Source of the DNA: Paramacrobiotus metropolitanus | Lineage: Eukaryota; Tardigrada; Eutardigrada; Parachela; Macrobiotidae | NCBI RefSeq assembly: GCF_019649055.1 | Contig: NW_026570301.1 | Location: forward strand, 62,001-126,000 | Length of the DNA stretch: 64,000 bases | Reading direction: 5' to 3' | Shown: positions 22,229 to 33,539 of the stretch, one piece after another | How the letters are laid out: the number at the start of each line of letters is the position of its first letter | How positions within the stretch are numbered: position 1 is the first letter of the stretch | The notes under the pieces: model-generated | The model's database searches: none | Told to the model about the DNA's origin: nothing | The model's input: the letters and a program-made list of their open reading frames with translations, nothing else | Position numbers and translations under genes: made by a program

Positions 22229-22678
22229 ATGTTAAACTGCAAAGCGGCTGTTATACACCGTGTGTTGATCGCCGTTGCTGTTTTTGGCACTTTAACAATA
22301 TCGGCAGTCAGTGGATCCGAATGGATTATCGCCGCTCTGAAGCGTGCCGACAACTCCACCGCTCAAGTGCAACCGTGGCCGCGAAGGTATTCCTTGAGTA
22401 AGCGTCGGACTATACCGTCAACCGCCGCCGTCTCCCGCTACCAGTCGGAAACTTCTTACATTTCTAATCAGGCCCACCTTGTCCGCGCAAAATATTCAAG
22501 AGAAAGCGGGCCGAGGCCATCCTCGGCACTGCAACCATCCAACCCAAAGCTCTTAGCTACCATCTTGGAAAACCTAGATGACTTCAAGCAACAGCGGAAT
22601 CCGGCACTGTCAAACCGTTTTGTTCATAAATTTCGCTCAAATTATGTGGTGCCACGAACAAATTGGTATCTCGGATAA
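22229..22678 (+). CDS. Putative secreted peptide precursor (149 aa)
   Basis: It begins with a convincing signal peptide: residues about 8-29 are hydrophobic and end in SAVSG. The rest is hydrophilic, without cysteine, and contains candidate prohormone-convertase sites: KR at 38-39, RR at 52-53 and KRR at 58-60. The C-terminus reads VPRTNWYLG, so cleavage after Arg143 and amidation at the final Gly would release TNWYL-amide. That layout resembles a neuropeptide precursor, but no known peptide family is recognised. It may instead be an unrelated secreted protein. It is a single exon with the start codon at 22229. Confidence 0.5.
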   Translation: MLNCKAAVIHRVLIAVAVFGTLTISAVSGSEWIIAALKRADNSTAQVQPWPRRYSLSKRRTIPSTAAVSRYQSETSYISNQAHLVRAKYSRESGPRPSSALQPSNPKLLATILENLDDFKQQRNPALSNRFVHKFRSNYVVPRTNWYLG

Positions 22679-25226
22679 AGATTATCTCCCGATTACAGCA
22701 CCTTCTCATCAGCAACGTTTCATCGCTTATTGTGTTGTCACTAATGACCAGTGACAATTAAAACACCTTTTCCCCGCTTTTGTTGTCATAATACGGTCCT
22801 ACTATGCTGTTATACAGCTGGCTGTGTACCCGCTTATTCGCTGTTTTCGTAATATTATCCCTAATTTCTTTGTGGGATACGCACATTTTCTGGTATTATT
22901 GCAAATTGAATTAAGTAATTTTTGTGGTTGTACTGCGACTCCTATGGAGCTCCGGATGAATTGCGCAATTCTTTTTTCTACAAAGACGTAAATTTGCCAC
23001 GGAAGCGTTAGACTCTTGCTAAATTGTGTTTGTAATTTGTAATTACGACAACAATTACGATTATTTTGCTTTCACTTCCCGTTCACCTGCAAAAATTTGG
23101 CAATAGTGAGCAAACATGGTTAGTGAACGAAATCCTTACAACCAGTAGCCTGTGATAGTAAGTACTCGTATTAGTGACGCGTCTTCAGTTATCATGGTGA
23201 AGTGGGGGACGAACAAAAAAATGCCTATTGTCATGTGCAGTACGTTGAGAAATAAGAAAAATAAATTCGTTCACTATGCTTAAACCACAAACGGTGGACA
23301 CTCCACCGGGCTACACCGGTGCGATGAAAAACACCGCGGTACAAATTAAAAATCTTCACCGCATCGACGGTACAATTATCACTACCGCTGGTATCAAGGT
23401 GTTAAAATTAAATAGGGGTGGTAACATTATAAGCAACAGTTACAGTGATTCCAATTTTACAAACACTATTTCCAGTGGGTAAATAAATGGTACTAGTTAA
23501 TTTAGAAACTCCCATTCTGGTGACCCATAGAAAACTGATGTATAACATACCGGCCACGGAAAAACGACAAATAACTTCCGAAGAATAACCATAACTCCAC
23601 AAGCATTTTGTAAAAAAAAAATAATCGAAAAACGCGCAGCGAAAATTCTCAAAGTAAAAAAGATTGAAAGAAAATGCTTTAGTGAAGCATCTGTCGGAAG
23701 CGCTTTAGTGGAGAAATGACATCATTCGGCCTTTAAAGACTAATTTACCAGGATGTTAGTGCAAGCCTGATAACATACTGAGCGTGTAAAGGTCAGTACA
23801 AATAACGCGCAGTAAGCGCAATGTGGAGGCTTGACGCGCCCCTTACGCTACGATTATAGGAACGGCAAACGAGGACCTGCATGTAGAGTATCTTTGCTAC
23901 AGGGGCTTTCATCCTGCCACCATCCACCAAACTCTAACGCTTGTCCAGTTTGTCCTTACTCACTTTCACGTCCACCAGTTAAGTAAATTAACGCTGTAAA
24001 TTTATAACGCATAAAAAGTGACATTGCGCGCGGATACCTGTTTGTAGTATAATGTAAAGGTGATTCTCGTAAATTCACTGAATTTCCAGGTTGTGTAAAT
24101 ATGCAGGTTGTTTCTACGTATGACGTTAAGTTGCTTGTTTGCTGATGTAGCGAACGGTTTACAATATTAAAGTACAATTACCGGTCCGCTAGCTCGCGAT
24201 TAGTGGCGTTTGAAGTATGTAAGAATGACGAAGATTACAAAATATACAGCACTAAAATAGATTGGAGAATTTCAAAATGTAGACACTCACCAAATCATAG
24301 TTAAGCCAGGTACGGAAATATAGGAAAGACACCTATAGGAATACGGAGATGTACAGCTTTCGAGCTGTCCGGTTGAGTTTGGTCAGTTGTAAAGAAAACA
24401 AATAAAAATAGGTCGCCGTTTTCTTTGGCACTTGGCAGTCGTTAGGCTTTATAACTCCCATGATTGTTGCAGTTTTTTAAATTAATCAAATTTCCGGCAT
24501 ATCCGATAGCATATTGTTATTTCTCATTAACACGTAATATAAGCCGGATTTTCCAGAAACAGGTATTAGGCCAACAGACTGTAATATTATGTGTCAACAC
24601 AGAACTGCTGATACTACATAGTGTAAACGAATGCGCTGATTGGGCTGTCTTAACTTCGTACTATGGACGCATTCGTAAGTCTTCCAACTAATACTCACGT
24701 AATCCCAGCTTTCTGAGGATGATTATCGTGTGTTCGGCTAAATGTGGGTCAAATGCCGGGAGCATGTTGGGTTGACCCAGTGCACTACACGGCTTCGCTG
24801 CCATGATTAGCTGCACTTAATTACCTTATTTAAAGATTTAACTACGCGTTGACCGCAGCGTAAGAGAATGGAGCGGCAACTGGCTGAACGGGATCGATTT
24901 CCTATGACTATGCCACGTCGTAAGAATGCCAGTCAAATTCATCAAATATTGAGCACACCTATGGTGGACAGCATCCTAAACTTACTTATTAAATTTAGCC
25001 AGTCAGTAATTATTCAAGCACAGTCGATTCTCGTGCTAAATTCTTGATGACACCCTCTTCAAACGACGCAATGCAGCCTTTTTTTTACCAGTAAACGCTG
25101 TCAGTAAAACGTCGTTCTTGTTTATCAGTCATCGATCTAAACATGCACTCGCACTGGTGCTTTCTGTATTAAGTTTGCTAAGATGAGTAAAATCGATCGC
25201 CTAATTATTCTTTACCAGCAGCAGAA
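22679..25226. other. Intergenic stretch without a supported gene
   Basis: I find no recognisable exon. Frames are short and broken on both strands. No clear inverted repeat was noticed. Confidence 0.4.
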
Positions 25227-26147
25227 ATGCGGAATGTTTGTGATCCTTTGCCGGTGCTGAACAGCACTATCACAGCACCAGAGCTAACGTTATGGATCAC
25301 GGCACAGTGTATAATCGGCCTTGGCGGTGCCGTAACGATTGTCGTGTTAATAATGGTCATGAGCCGGCTGCGAAAAATTAGCACATTCTCTGGCCGACTT
25401 ATTGTCCACTCGTTAACCATCGATCTGATTTTTTGCTTAATAGGCAACCCAGTCATCAGTATCCCGATATATCTCACTCAAATGCATGTAGAGTTCCATT
25501 ACTACTGCGTTCCAGCCAGTTTTCTGTTGGTTGTGTTTATCCATGCCGGCAACTGGACAGAGGTTGTCCTGTCCGTGGACCGCTTCGTCGCCATTGTCGC
25601 ACCGTTTTGGTATAAAAAAGTGCAAGCACAGCGGTATGCCATGATCGTTCCAGCATTAATTTGGCTTATTGCCATTGGTTGTAATATTCCACCGCTGTTC
25701 TCTTCGGGATTGTCCCACGGGCGCCTGCAGTCGGGTGGTTGTGGTTGGGTTCGCAAAGGTGGCGCCACGATGTCTCTTCTGGGCACCATCGGCACATATC
25801 TGCCCATTGGGATACTGAGCATCGTGTACACCAGCCTTTTCGTCGTTGTGGAGTGGATGAAAGTGATGAACCGGCGGCGGGCTGTGGCAGGCGGTGATCT
25901 TCCTCAAAATCGCATACTGCAACGCCGTCTGCATACCGCCGAAGCATTATGCTTGTCGTTCATTTGGTACTGCGCCTGCACATTGCCACCGGCAATTTTG
26001 TCCATGTTTTATGCGGAATGGTGGAGCAAAGAAATTCGCTGGCTGTTGTGCACCAAAACCGCCCAAGTGTTGGCATATGCCGCCGGCCCAGTAAGCCGCT
26101 GCCGCGAGTTGGTATTAAATTCGTGCAAAATTTTTGGAACGATTTAG
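25227..26147 (+). CDS. Rhodopsin-family (class A) orphan GPCR, intronless, 306 aa
   Basis: Seven hydrophobic segments fit a plasma-membrane receptor. TM1 is about residues 22-45, TM2 about 58-80 (SLTIDLIF, with the conserved Asp66), TM3 follows Cys94 and ends in VDRFVAIVAP (DRF for DRY, Arg119). TM4 lies at about 132-150, and TM5 to TM7 follow. An N-glycosylation site (NST) lies at 12-14. Odd points: the conserved Asn of TM1 is replaced (GLGGAV) and TM7 has no NPxxY (it reads LAYAAGPVSR). The ligand cannot be guessed. It is a single exon in a genome where other genes are intron-rich, as is common for expanded invertebrate orphan receptors. Confidence 0.85.
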   Translation: MRNVCDPLPVLNSTITAPELTLWITAQCIIGLGGAVTIVVLIMVMSRLRKISTFSGRLIVHSLTIDLIFCLIGNPVISIPIYLTQMHVEFHYYCVPASFLLVVFIHAGNWTEVVLSVDRFVAIVAPFWYKKVQAQRYAMIVPALIWLIAIGCNIPPLFSSGLSHGRLQSGGCGWVRKGGATMSLLGTIGTYLPIGILSIVYTSLFVVVEWMKVMNRRRAVAGGDLPQNRILQRRLHTAEALCLSFIWYCACTLPPAILSMFYAEWWSKEIRWLLCTKTAQVLAYAAGPVSRCRELVLNSCKIFGTI

Positions 26148-26437
26148 AAAACACATAAAACTCGAAACAAAAAAATCTTTGTAAATTAAAAAAAGTTCGT
26201 TTTCAAAACTTTTGAAAATTCATTTTAAAATTTGTATAAATTCCGTTCGCGGATAGTCCAATCAAATACAGGATAGCATGGCTTTTCGTGCCAGACATTG
26301 AGCTTAATTATTTAAGTCATATTGCCCCCATATCTGTCCGCAATATGCCACAGCTGTATCGCTTTTACCTAACCATTACCATCACCGGTGGATTTTGAGT
26401 CAACCGTTATATAATGCACTAAGCACAGTTTGCATAC

Positions 26438-26441
<4 letters not shown>

Positions 26442-26517
<76 letters not shown>
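26442..26517. repeat. (TA)n microsatellite
   Basis: About 38 uninterrupted TA units. An ORF reading IYIYIY runs through it and is an artefact of the repeat. Confidence 0.97.
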
Positions 26518-26521
<4 letters not shown>

Positions 26522-27181
26522 TACAAGTTTTTTTTACAAAGTACAAATTTCATGCAAAATGCAAAGTTCTAGTGAATGAACTGTTTTCTACTGAAGACGC
26601 TCTGTGCAGCGGATGTGCGCTATTACAGTCTTACTTTGCCGCAATTTTCTCAAACAAATGTCGTCCTGTTCTAGATTTTTTTCTTTGCGGTCAACGGTCA
26701 GTACCGGAACGAGTCCAGGAAAATATTCCTTAGTCAAGCAGTTCGCAATGGTCATCGCAGAGCCAGTGGCAGAAATGACAGAGCCTTGCCGGAAAACGTG
26801 CAACTGAGACCGATGGCCAGTCCTTAAGAAGTAGCATAAAGGTGTGGTTTCCTCGTACTCTTAACAATACCATAAGCTATTATTATTGCCACCCCTCGGG
26901 TAAATGTCAGCCGGCTTGCACTGTATGCCCTACCGAACAGGGCCTTTCCCATCTTTCCGTAAATTCGAATTATTCAGTTTAATTATATTAAAATTCTGTC
27001 TTCACGTTAAATCTCCGGCTTTCAAAATTTCCGACACACACTGTCAGTTTTTTAAATCGAAGATAGCAGTCTTTACAGCTACCAAAAAAGTCGAATGCCT
27101 TCGTGTAGTGTTCGGTTATTTGCTTGCTTTTATTAATTACGGAACAACTGACATGGAATGGCAAGAAAAACTAAATTCGAA

Positions 27182-27424
27182 GCGGATCGGTTCATAATAA
27201 GACTTCTGAAAAACCTCCGCGCGCTTAAACCTCTAAAGAATTTTATTTCATTAATAACTCCCGAACGCATGTTGCGCGCACAAACGGTTTCTTCGCCTAT
27301 GTATTTGCATACTTTGGCTACAAAATATCATAAAGCATGCAAAAAGGTATTTGGAAGAGCGCGACAGAAAAGTTGCCGTGAATGTATATGAATTTGGTGC
27401 TATGAACCAGGCCAAATCCTTTAA
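27182..27424. mobile_element. Solo half of the Harbinger-like MITE family
   Basis: This stretch parallels the right arm of the 13.9-kb MITE: CATAATAAGACTTCTG, then AACTCCCGAACGCATGTTGC, then GCGCACAAACGG, ending near AACCAGGCCAAATCCTTTA. The opposite arm is missing, so it is a degraded fragment. Confidence 0.55.
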
Positions 27425-27769
27425 GGCAATCTGCCATCACAGTAATATTCCTTCGTTAAACCCGTTTCAGCAACAGGTGTAGGAATAAAGAACACAATCG
27501 AAAAATTTACCGTTAAAAAGAGCCAACGTAGTAAAACCCAATCCATTTTTCGCTTTCCCGGTCCCCCATCGAAGCTTTTGATTTTTGTTTCCGTCCTTAG
27601 TATACTACGTAATGACTTATGCAACAAAATATACTGTATCACTTGCGCATTACTTCATACGACCAAGAAGCAAATGGAGAAGATTACGTGTGGTATGTCC
27701 ATTGTAATGGCGAGTCTTAATAAATTTCGAGATGTACTCGCATAAGTTTTTACCAGAATGTTTATTCCC

Positions 27770-27990
27770 GACTGACCAGGGCACATACCGAGGCCTAAAA
27801 ATCTCATTTTTGGCGGAAATGTAGGATGTTTAGAAAAACTATGTAGGATGTTTAAAAGAACTTATCCATGACCATGTGCCATGACCAATGGGCGTGGCCT
27901 AAACAAAATATAAAAGCAAATCGTACAATATGCTGTAGCCTACTGGTAATTTACCGCGTCATACGGTATAACGTTACTGAAAATTTTTGC
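27770..27990. mobile_element. Diverged fragment related to the 49.2-kb palindromic MITE
   Basis: CCATGACCAATGGGCGTGGC and the following ATCATACGGTATAACG-like block align with the left arm of the element at 49220-49946. Termini are not recognisable. Confidence 0.4.
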
Positions 27991-28434
27991 GGGCAAATTT
28001 GCTTGTTTAAAATTACTCTTCTGTGTTGCTCCCTTGGTAATCGTTGTTCAATGATTCGGGAGATTTCTTCAAAAAAAATTAAATGTAAATTGTACCGTCA
28101 ACGGTACAGTTTCCGCTTTAATTTTCAGTAGAAACGATTTACTTTAATTTGTGTAATCAAGTTTTCGAATATTACATTTTATGTACGTGTAGTCATAACT
28201 CACAGTAATGTGCCCAATTCATCCGCCGGGGGAACGGGTATTTAAATGGCGTACAACGCATGCTTTAATGTCAATTATTGTACAGCAATAACTGTCGTTA
28301 ACGTGCGATCGGAAGTTTACCGTGTTGCTATGCAGAACCTTCGATGGACGTGGCATATTAAGCTTAAGTTATACTAGCTTATTTTATTTAATTTCGGAAT
28401 AGTTTGAAAAGAAATTGCCGTCGAAAGCGAAAAA

Positions 28435-29067
28435 ATGCGTCTTTTTTACGTTGAGGGCAACATCGGTTGCGGAAAATCAACGCTTTTAAAACAATTACTA
28501 AACATCCGTGAGTCTGTCTTATTCGAGCCCATCGAAAGATGGCAAAATGCGGAAGGTCGAAATTTGCTGAAAGAATTCTACACCAGCCCCGCCCTTGCGG
28601 GTGCAGAATTTCAAAGATTCGCCTTGCACAATATGATCGCTCGAGAAAACCAGTGCAGCCCAACCAACAATAGATACTTCCTGGAGAGATCCCCCTTCAC
28701 ATCCACCAATATATTTGCTCAGATGGGTTTGGAAGCTGGCTGGTTAACTACAACAACAGTCTTTGAAGATCTGAAGCACGCCTACAACCGCTACGAGCAG
28801 AGTAAACCTGTAGCTGAGCGCCATATCATATACGTTCGAACACTGCCAGAAACTGCCCTTGCCCGCATCCGCTCCCGTGGCCGCTCCGAGGAGCTAAACA
28901 TTACGCAACAGTATATCGATAGTCTCCACCAGCAACACGAGCTCCTGTTCCGCTTGCAGCCGCCTAAGGGAGTCGCTGATGTCCATGTAGTGAATAACGA
29001 CGGAAGCAGCGAAGCTCTTTGTGACGCAGTACTGAAGATCGTTAACAGCTTGCCGTCACATCAGTAA
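28435..29067 (+). CDS. Deoxynucleoside kinase (dNK/TK2-like), intronless, 210 aa
   Basis: The product phosphorylates deoxynucleosides for the dNTP salvage pathway. The P-loop GNIGCGKST is at residues 8-16, EPIERW at 31-36 matches the substrate-site EPVxxW block, ERS at 84-86 is the family DRS/ERS motif, YVRT at 133-136 precedes the LID, and RIRSRGRSEE at 144-153 is the arginine-rich LID. The length fits insect multisubstrate dNK (core about 210-250 aa). There is no mitochondrial presequence before the P-loop, which points to a cytosolic or nuclear enzyme. The start at 28435 is the only Met upstream of the P-loop. Substrate range cannot be read from the sequence. Confidence 0.93.
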   Translation: MRLFYVEGNIGCGKSTLLKQLLNIRESVLFEPIERWQNAEGRNLLKEFYTSPALAGAEFQRFALHNMIARENQCSPTNNRYFLERSPFTSTNIFAQMGLEAGWLTTTTVFEDLKHAYNRYEQSKPVAERHIIYVRTLPETALARIRSRGRSEELNITQQYIDSLHQQHELLFRLQPPKGVADVHVVNNDGSSEALCDAVLKIVNSLPSHQ

Positions 29068-29544
29068 AACCTCGAGCAGTACAGTATCGCCAATCACAAT
29101 TTCGCAGTGTTTCTTGTTGACCTCTATCTAGTATTTTCACTATGTCTTTCTTCTTTTTGCCGGTTAATTCTGTGAACTCCAAAGTAGCCTCCACTCTCCA
29201 GTGATTTTCTCATTGTTTCTCCTATTCTCGGTTTTTTGACTGCTTAACGTGGCCAGCATCCTGTCGGCTCTCACCCTACTTGTTAATGTTGCTCATGTTC
29301 TCTCACTCGCTCTGGTATGGCCTATTCCTTTGTTAGAACTTTTGAGTCATCCTCCTCACTCTAATCACTAATGGACATTCCCACGTATTTGAATTATGTC
29401 TATTTTACCGCATTTCGCTGTTTTACTTTTCCTCGGAAATTTACTTTGCAAGACTAAAGTCCTTATTACGTGTTTCTCGGTAAACTGCAGTAAAGTAGTG
29501 GTATCATTAGAAGGTACAGGTACTTCGCAAGTTCTGCTGTAATT
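29068..29544. other. Downstream flank of the kinase gene
   Basis: Pyrimidine-rich non-coding sequence, presumably including the 3' UTR of the kinase. No other feature is seen. Confidence 0.4.
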
Positions 29545-30280
29545 AGATTGTGTTCGCAAGCACAAAAAGGCTTACGATATACGGTACGATATACGATAGG
29601 CTCTTCTACGTCATCACGGCGTACCCTTACCGGACCGTTTGACGGTAGGATCGACGGTAGAAGGCCGAGATATCGTAATGCCTACCGTTGGCGTCTGCGA
29701 TATAGCAACCACCCTCAGTGGCAGTGGCATGAAGCACAACGTTTGCAGCTGCCAAATCATGAAACTTTAAAATTGTTCTGGCAGATTTTACTTATACTTG
29801 ATTCAATAGAAAAGAATATTAGAAGAAAGATAAAATTCTAAGGAATTTTTTGATACCAAGCGAGTGCAGTTTATCTAAAAATGAACGAATCTGCAACCAT
29901 CTGAATTTAGCATGCCAAGCTTACGGAGCCGTTGGAGTTCTCTGCGCGAGCTGTCATTAAAAGTCCATAGGCGCCTGTGTTAAAATTAAAATGATCGTAA
30001 ACAGATTCATGGGCTCTTAAATCTGGATGTTTTGGTATCAAAAAATAGTTTAGAATTTTAGTTTTCATCGAGTTTACAATTGAACGATTGTTACCATCTG
30101 CCAAAGCCTTAAAACTTGTTTGAACCGCTGCATGCTTCACGTCAGAGGCAGGATTGGACCGTATCGTTTACCGTCTGCGCGTTGCGATCACTCTAACTTG
30201 TCAACGGTACAGTCACGATACGGTGTCCCAGCGTATCGTATACCGGACCGTCTATCGTTCGTGTGTAGCGAACACAATCT
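29545..30280. mobile_element. Possible MITE with AGATTGTGTTCGC ends
   Basis: The 13-bp AGATTGTGTTCGC at 29545 is exactly inverted at 30268-30280. Subterminal sequence on both sides is rich in TACGATATACGGTA-like blocks, also inverted. A target duplication is not clear. Its right edge lies about 90 bp from the LINE tail. Confidence 0.5.
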
Positions 30281-30516
30281 ATTTACGTGCAAACTACGGT
30301 ACTTCTTCTTCAACATTATGATACAAGCTTTGTTTGTTTCCGCAACCTATGCAACATTTCATTCTTGTTTGTTTGTTTGTTTGTTTGTTTAATTGGCTTA
30401 ATGTCTACAACGATCAGGATTAACCTGCACGAGGTGGTAGACTAACAAAAAGAATGTGCTGTCACAAAGGCGAAAGCACTTCGGTAAACAAAGCTACGGA
30501 CAATTCAACAGCAAAT

Positions 30517-33500
30517 CTACAATAAACAACGGTGTTTGGCATCAACGAAACGTTTGGTCCAATTTAACTCCGTCCATTTTACACGATCCAAGCTGGAGCC
30601 AAAACTGGTAATGCTGGAGTAACATTCTATGGGAAGCTGGATCTCATTCCAAAGCTGCGCCATCAGAAATGCGAAGCTTCGCTCACTTAGGAACAGCCGT
30701 CCGTCTGAACTTGTCCCAGTAGGGTCCACTGCGTGAGGATGTTCATCCAGGGCGAAGGCATGGCGAGTTCTCCCTGCAACACAATGAGAAACGGCAGCGA
30801 CTTTTCCGCGCAACTTGAAAAACATTTCTCCGTAAGGGACAAGATTGAATACCAACTTGTACATAAGAAGGAGCGATTTTTTAATGCGGTAGAACAACAG
30901 CGATTTGTAGTCTGTCAGTCGTAGCGTTTCAGGATAATCAAAACTGCAAGGTCCTAAGCGAATAGTTTTAAGGAAACGGAACTGACATTCTTCTAAAAGA
31001 TCGATTAGCAACTTCTGATGACAGAAAGCGACACTGCTACCATATTCAGCGATAGGTTTGACGAGTGCATCGTAAAGTTTTCTCCTTGCTGCGCTGTTCT
31101 GATAGGGGAAAAGGGCATTCAAGTAGCGGATTCGCTTTTTCATACGACTGGCTAAATTTTCACTGTGAAACTTCCAGTTAAGTTGACGGTCAAGGTAGAT
31201 ACCCAAGTACTTTGATTCTTCCGCAATCGGTATACTTTCACCATTTATGGAGTATACACTACCCTGCAGTTTAACACGCTTTCTCGTAAATCGGATGTGC
31301 GCTGACTTTTTTGGATTAAATTTCAACTGATGATCCGTGGCGTACTTCGAGACAACATTGAGAGATAACTGGAGGTATTGTTCATCCTGTTCTGATTCTA
31401 CCTTACGCAGAACACAAATATCGTCAGCAAACACAAATATTTCACAATCGTTCGGCAGACCATCGATATCATTCGTGATACACAAGAACAACTGAGGACC
31501 TATCTTCGACCCTTGGGGAACACCGCTCGTGACATTTCTAACAGAAAAAACTTTCCCATTAACAATTACAGCTTGTGACCGACCTTTCAAGTAGTCACAG
31601 AGCAAGTCCGTTAAGTTTTCATGTACATTCAGGTTACGCAGTTTTGCTATTACAGTTGAATGATCAACTCTGTCGAAAGCATTACTGCAGTCCAAAAAAA
31701 CACAATCAACATCTACACCATTATCAACAAAGTTCATGTTTTTTTAACTAAAATTTGACTTAACAATTCAGGTGAATGTTTTTTTCGATAACCAAACTGG
31801 TGACTTTTTAAAAACCCGTTTTTACTTAAATGCAATGTTAATTTGTCGTTTATTATCCTTTCGAAAAGTTTTGACAGGGGGTGGAGACAACTGACCGGAC
31901 GCCAGTTTTTCGGAATCGTAAGGTCACATGACTGCTTCGCGACAGGGGTCACGTAAGACAACTTCCACGTCTTTGGAAATTTTCGTTCGTAAAAACAGCA
32001 GTTAAATAAAATTTTCAGTGGGACTATCAAAGCAGAGCCACATGCTTTTACCAGCTGATTCGTGAATAAGAAAGGACCGCTACTTTTAGATGCGTCGAAT
32101 GATTTTAAGACTTTCCAAATGTCGTTCTCTATGATGAAATTTTCTGATGTTACGAGATTTTTGCATGTCGCAGTATCTTCCAAACAATGTGACAAACATG
32201 GGACAAGCGTGCTGGCGTAGTGAATATTCCGAACTTCGGCCCTTTCTTCGTCTGTGACCGCTACGTGGTTATCAGAACGTAGTATCGGCATGCAGTGTTT
32301 GTCTACACTTTTCCTCACATACGACCAAAACTTTTTGGGGTTTGTTCGAGACGCTGTTGCCATGTCCTGAAGTTTTCTGTTCATAAAATTCCTGAGCAAT
32401 GCATCGCATTTATGCGCGTAAATTTTCCAAATGGTTCTTAGCTTAACCTTGCGCTCACCGGCACTCACTCGTGCGTATCTCCTGTGTGCAGTATCGCGCT
32501 TTCTGATAGCCCGCTTAATTGAAAGCGGAAATAAAATTTCAAAGTATTTCGGTTTCAGCTTTACTCTCTCAAAATACTGGAAACTTTTTGTGACAATTTC
32601 GTTTTCAATAATTACTGCCATTTCACTGCAGGTTTTATCCAATAACTTATCTTTCCAGACGATTTCAAAAAGAGCATTTCAAAAAGGGAGAATACGTTCT
32701 GGTAAAATTTTCCACACAAACTTGTCAGCCTCTGGAGACTTATTTTTGGGCAGAAAAACCACGAATGATATTCCCTCATGGTCATTAGTGCTTGCCGGTG
32801 GACTTACAACATTAATATGGTGGATATGCCATTTAGTTGGAACAAAAACTAAATCTAAAATTTTATTTTTTTGCGTTGGAAAAGAGACAATCTGTTTCAG
32901 GTTAAACTCTTTCAACAAACTTAATAATCGTTGTCTTAGAGAAGTATTCGATGTTAAGGTCTGCCAGTCAATTTTTGGGCAATTAAAATCACCCATTAAC
33001 AAAAGCCGCTGCGAATCGTTTTCTATGAATTTTTTACTTAAATATTCAAGAAAACGCGGTAAAACATCGGCGATCTCGTCTGGTGCCCCGTAGAAAACAC
33101 CAACGATTATGTTAATATTGCTAATTTCGACCACAACAAACTCAAAATCATCGCTTTCAAGGTCAGATCGTCTTTAGCCTGCTAAAGACTTTTTTACTAC
33201 CAGCGCTACACCACCGCCTGACCTACCAACACGTGCCCGACGAAAAACGTTGAAAGATCTAACATCCCTGAATAACTTATCTGGTAACCCAGGTTTATCT
33301 TTGGTCTCAGTGAGTCCTACTTTGTCATAACCTGAACAAAATAGCTTTACTTCATCGGATTTTGACGAGATGCCATTAATATTACAAAGCTTAATCGTTA
33401 GTTTAGATGATAAACGTTTTCTCTTATATTTATTTTTCGTTCCAGATTTCACTAGTTTAAGTTTAAATAATTTTCGTTTGTGCCTTTGGCAGTCTTCTGG

Positions 33501-33539
33501 AAATATTTCCAAAGTTTTACAGAAATATTGCTCGGCCAA
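30517..33539 (-). pseudogene. LINE ORF2 (APE endonuclease - reverse transcriptase), disabled
   Basis: The endonuclease part shows GLTETK, GGGVALVV and LLLMGDFNCPKIDW (metal-binding GDFN). The reverse transcriptase part shows NWRPVSCLHPLSKLFERII, FLDCSNAFDRVDH, SGVPQGSKIGPQLF and the catalytic FADDICVL. Three lesions break it: an in-frame TAA at 33176-33174, an in-frame TGA at 32681-32679, and a frameshift at about 31735 where one frame ends in KKT and the next starts in NFVD. FADD and the APE-type nuclease place it in the CR1/Jockey group. Confidence 0.9.

Noticed and set aside
26395-26733. 112-aa ORF across the TA repeat
   Set aside because: Most of it is translated (TA)n (IYIYIY) with no domain on either side.
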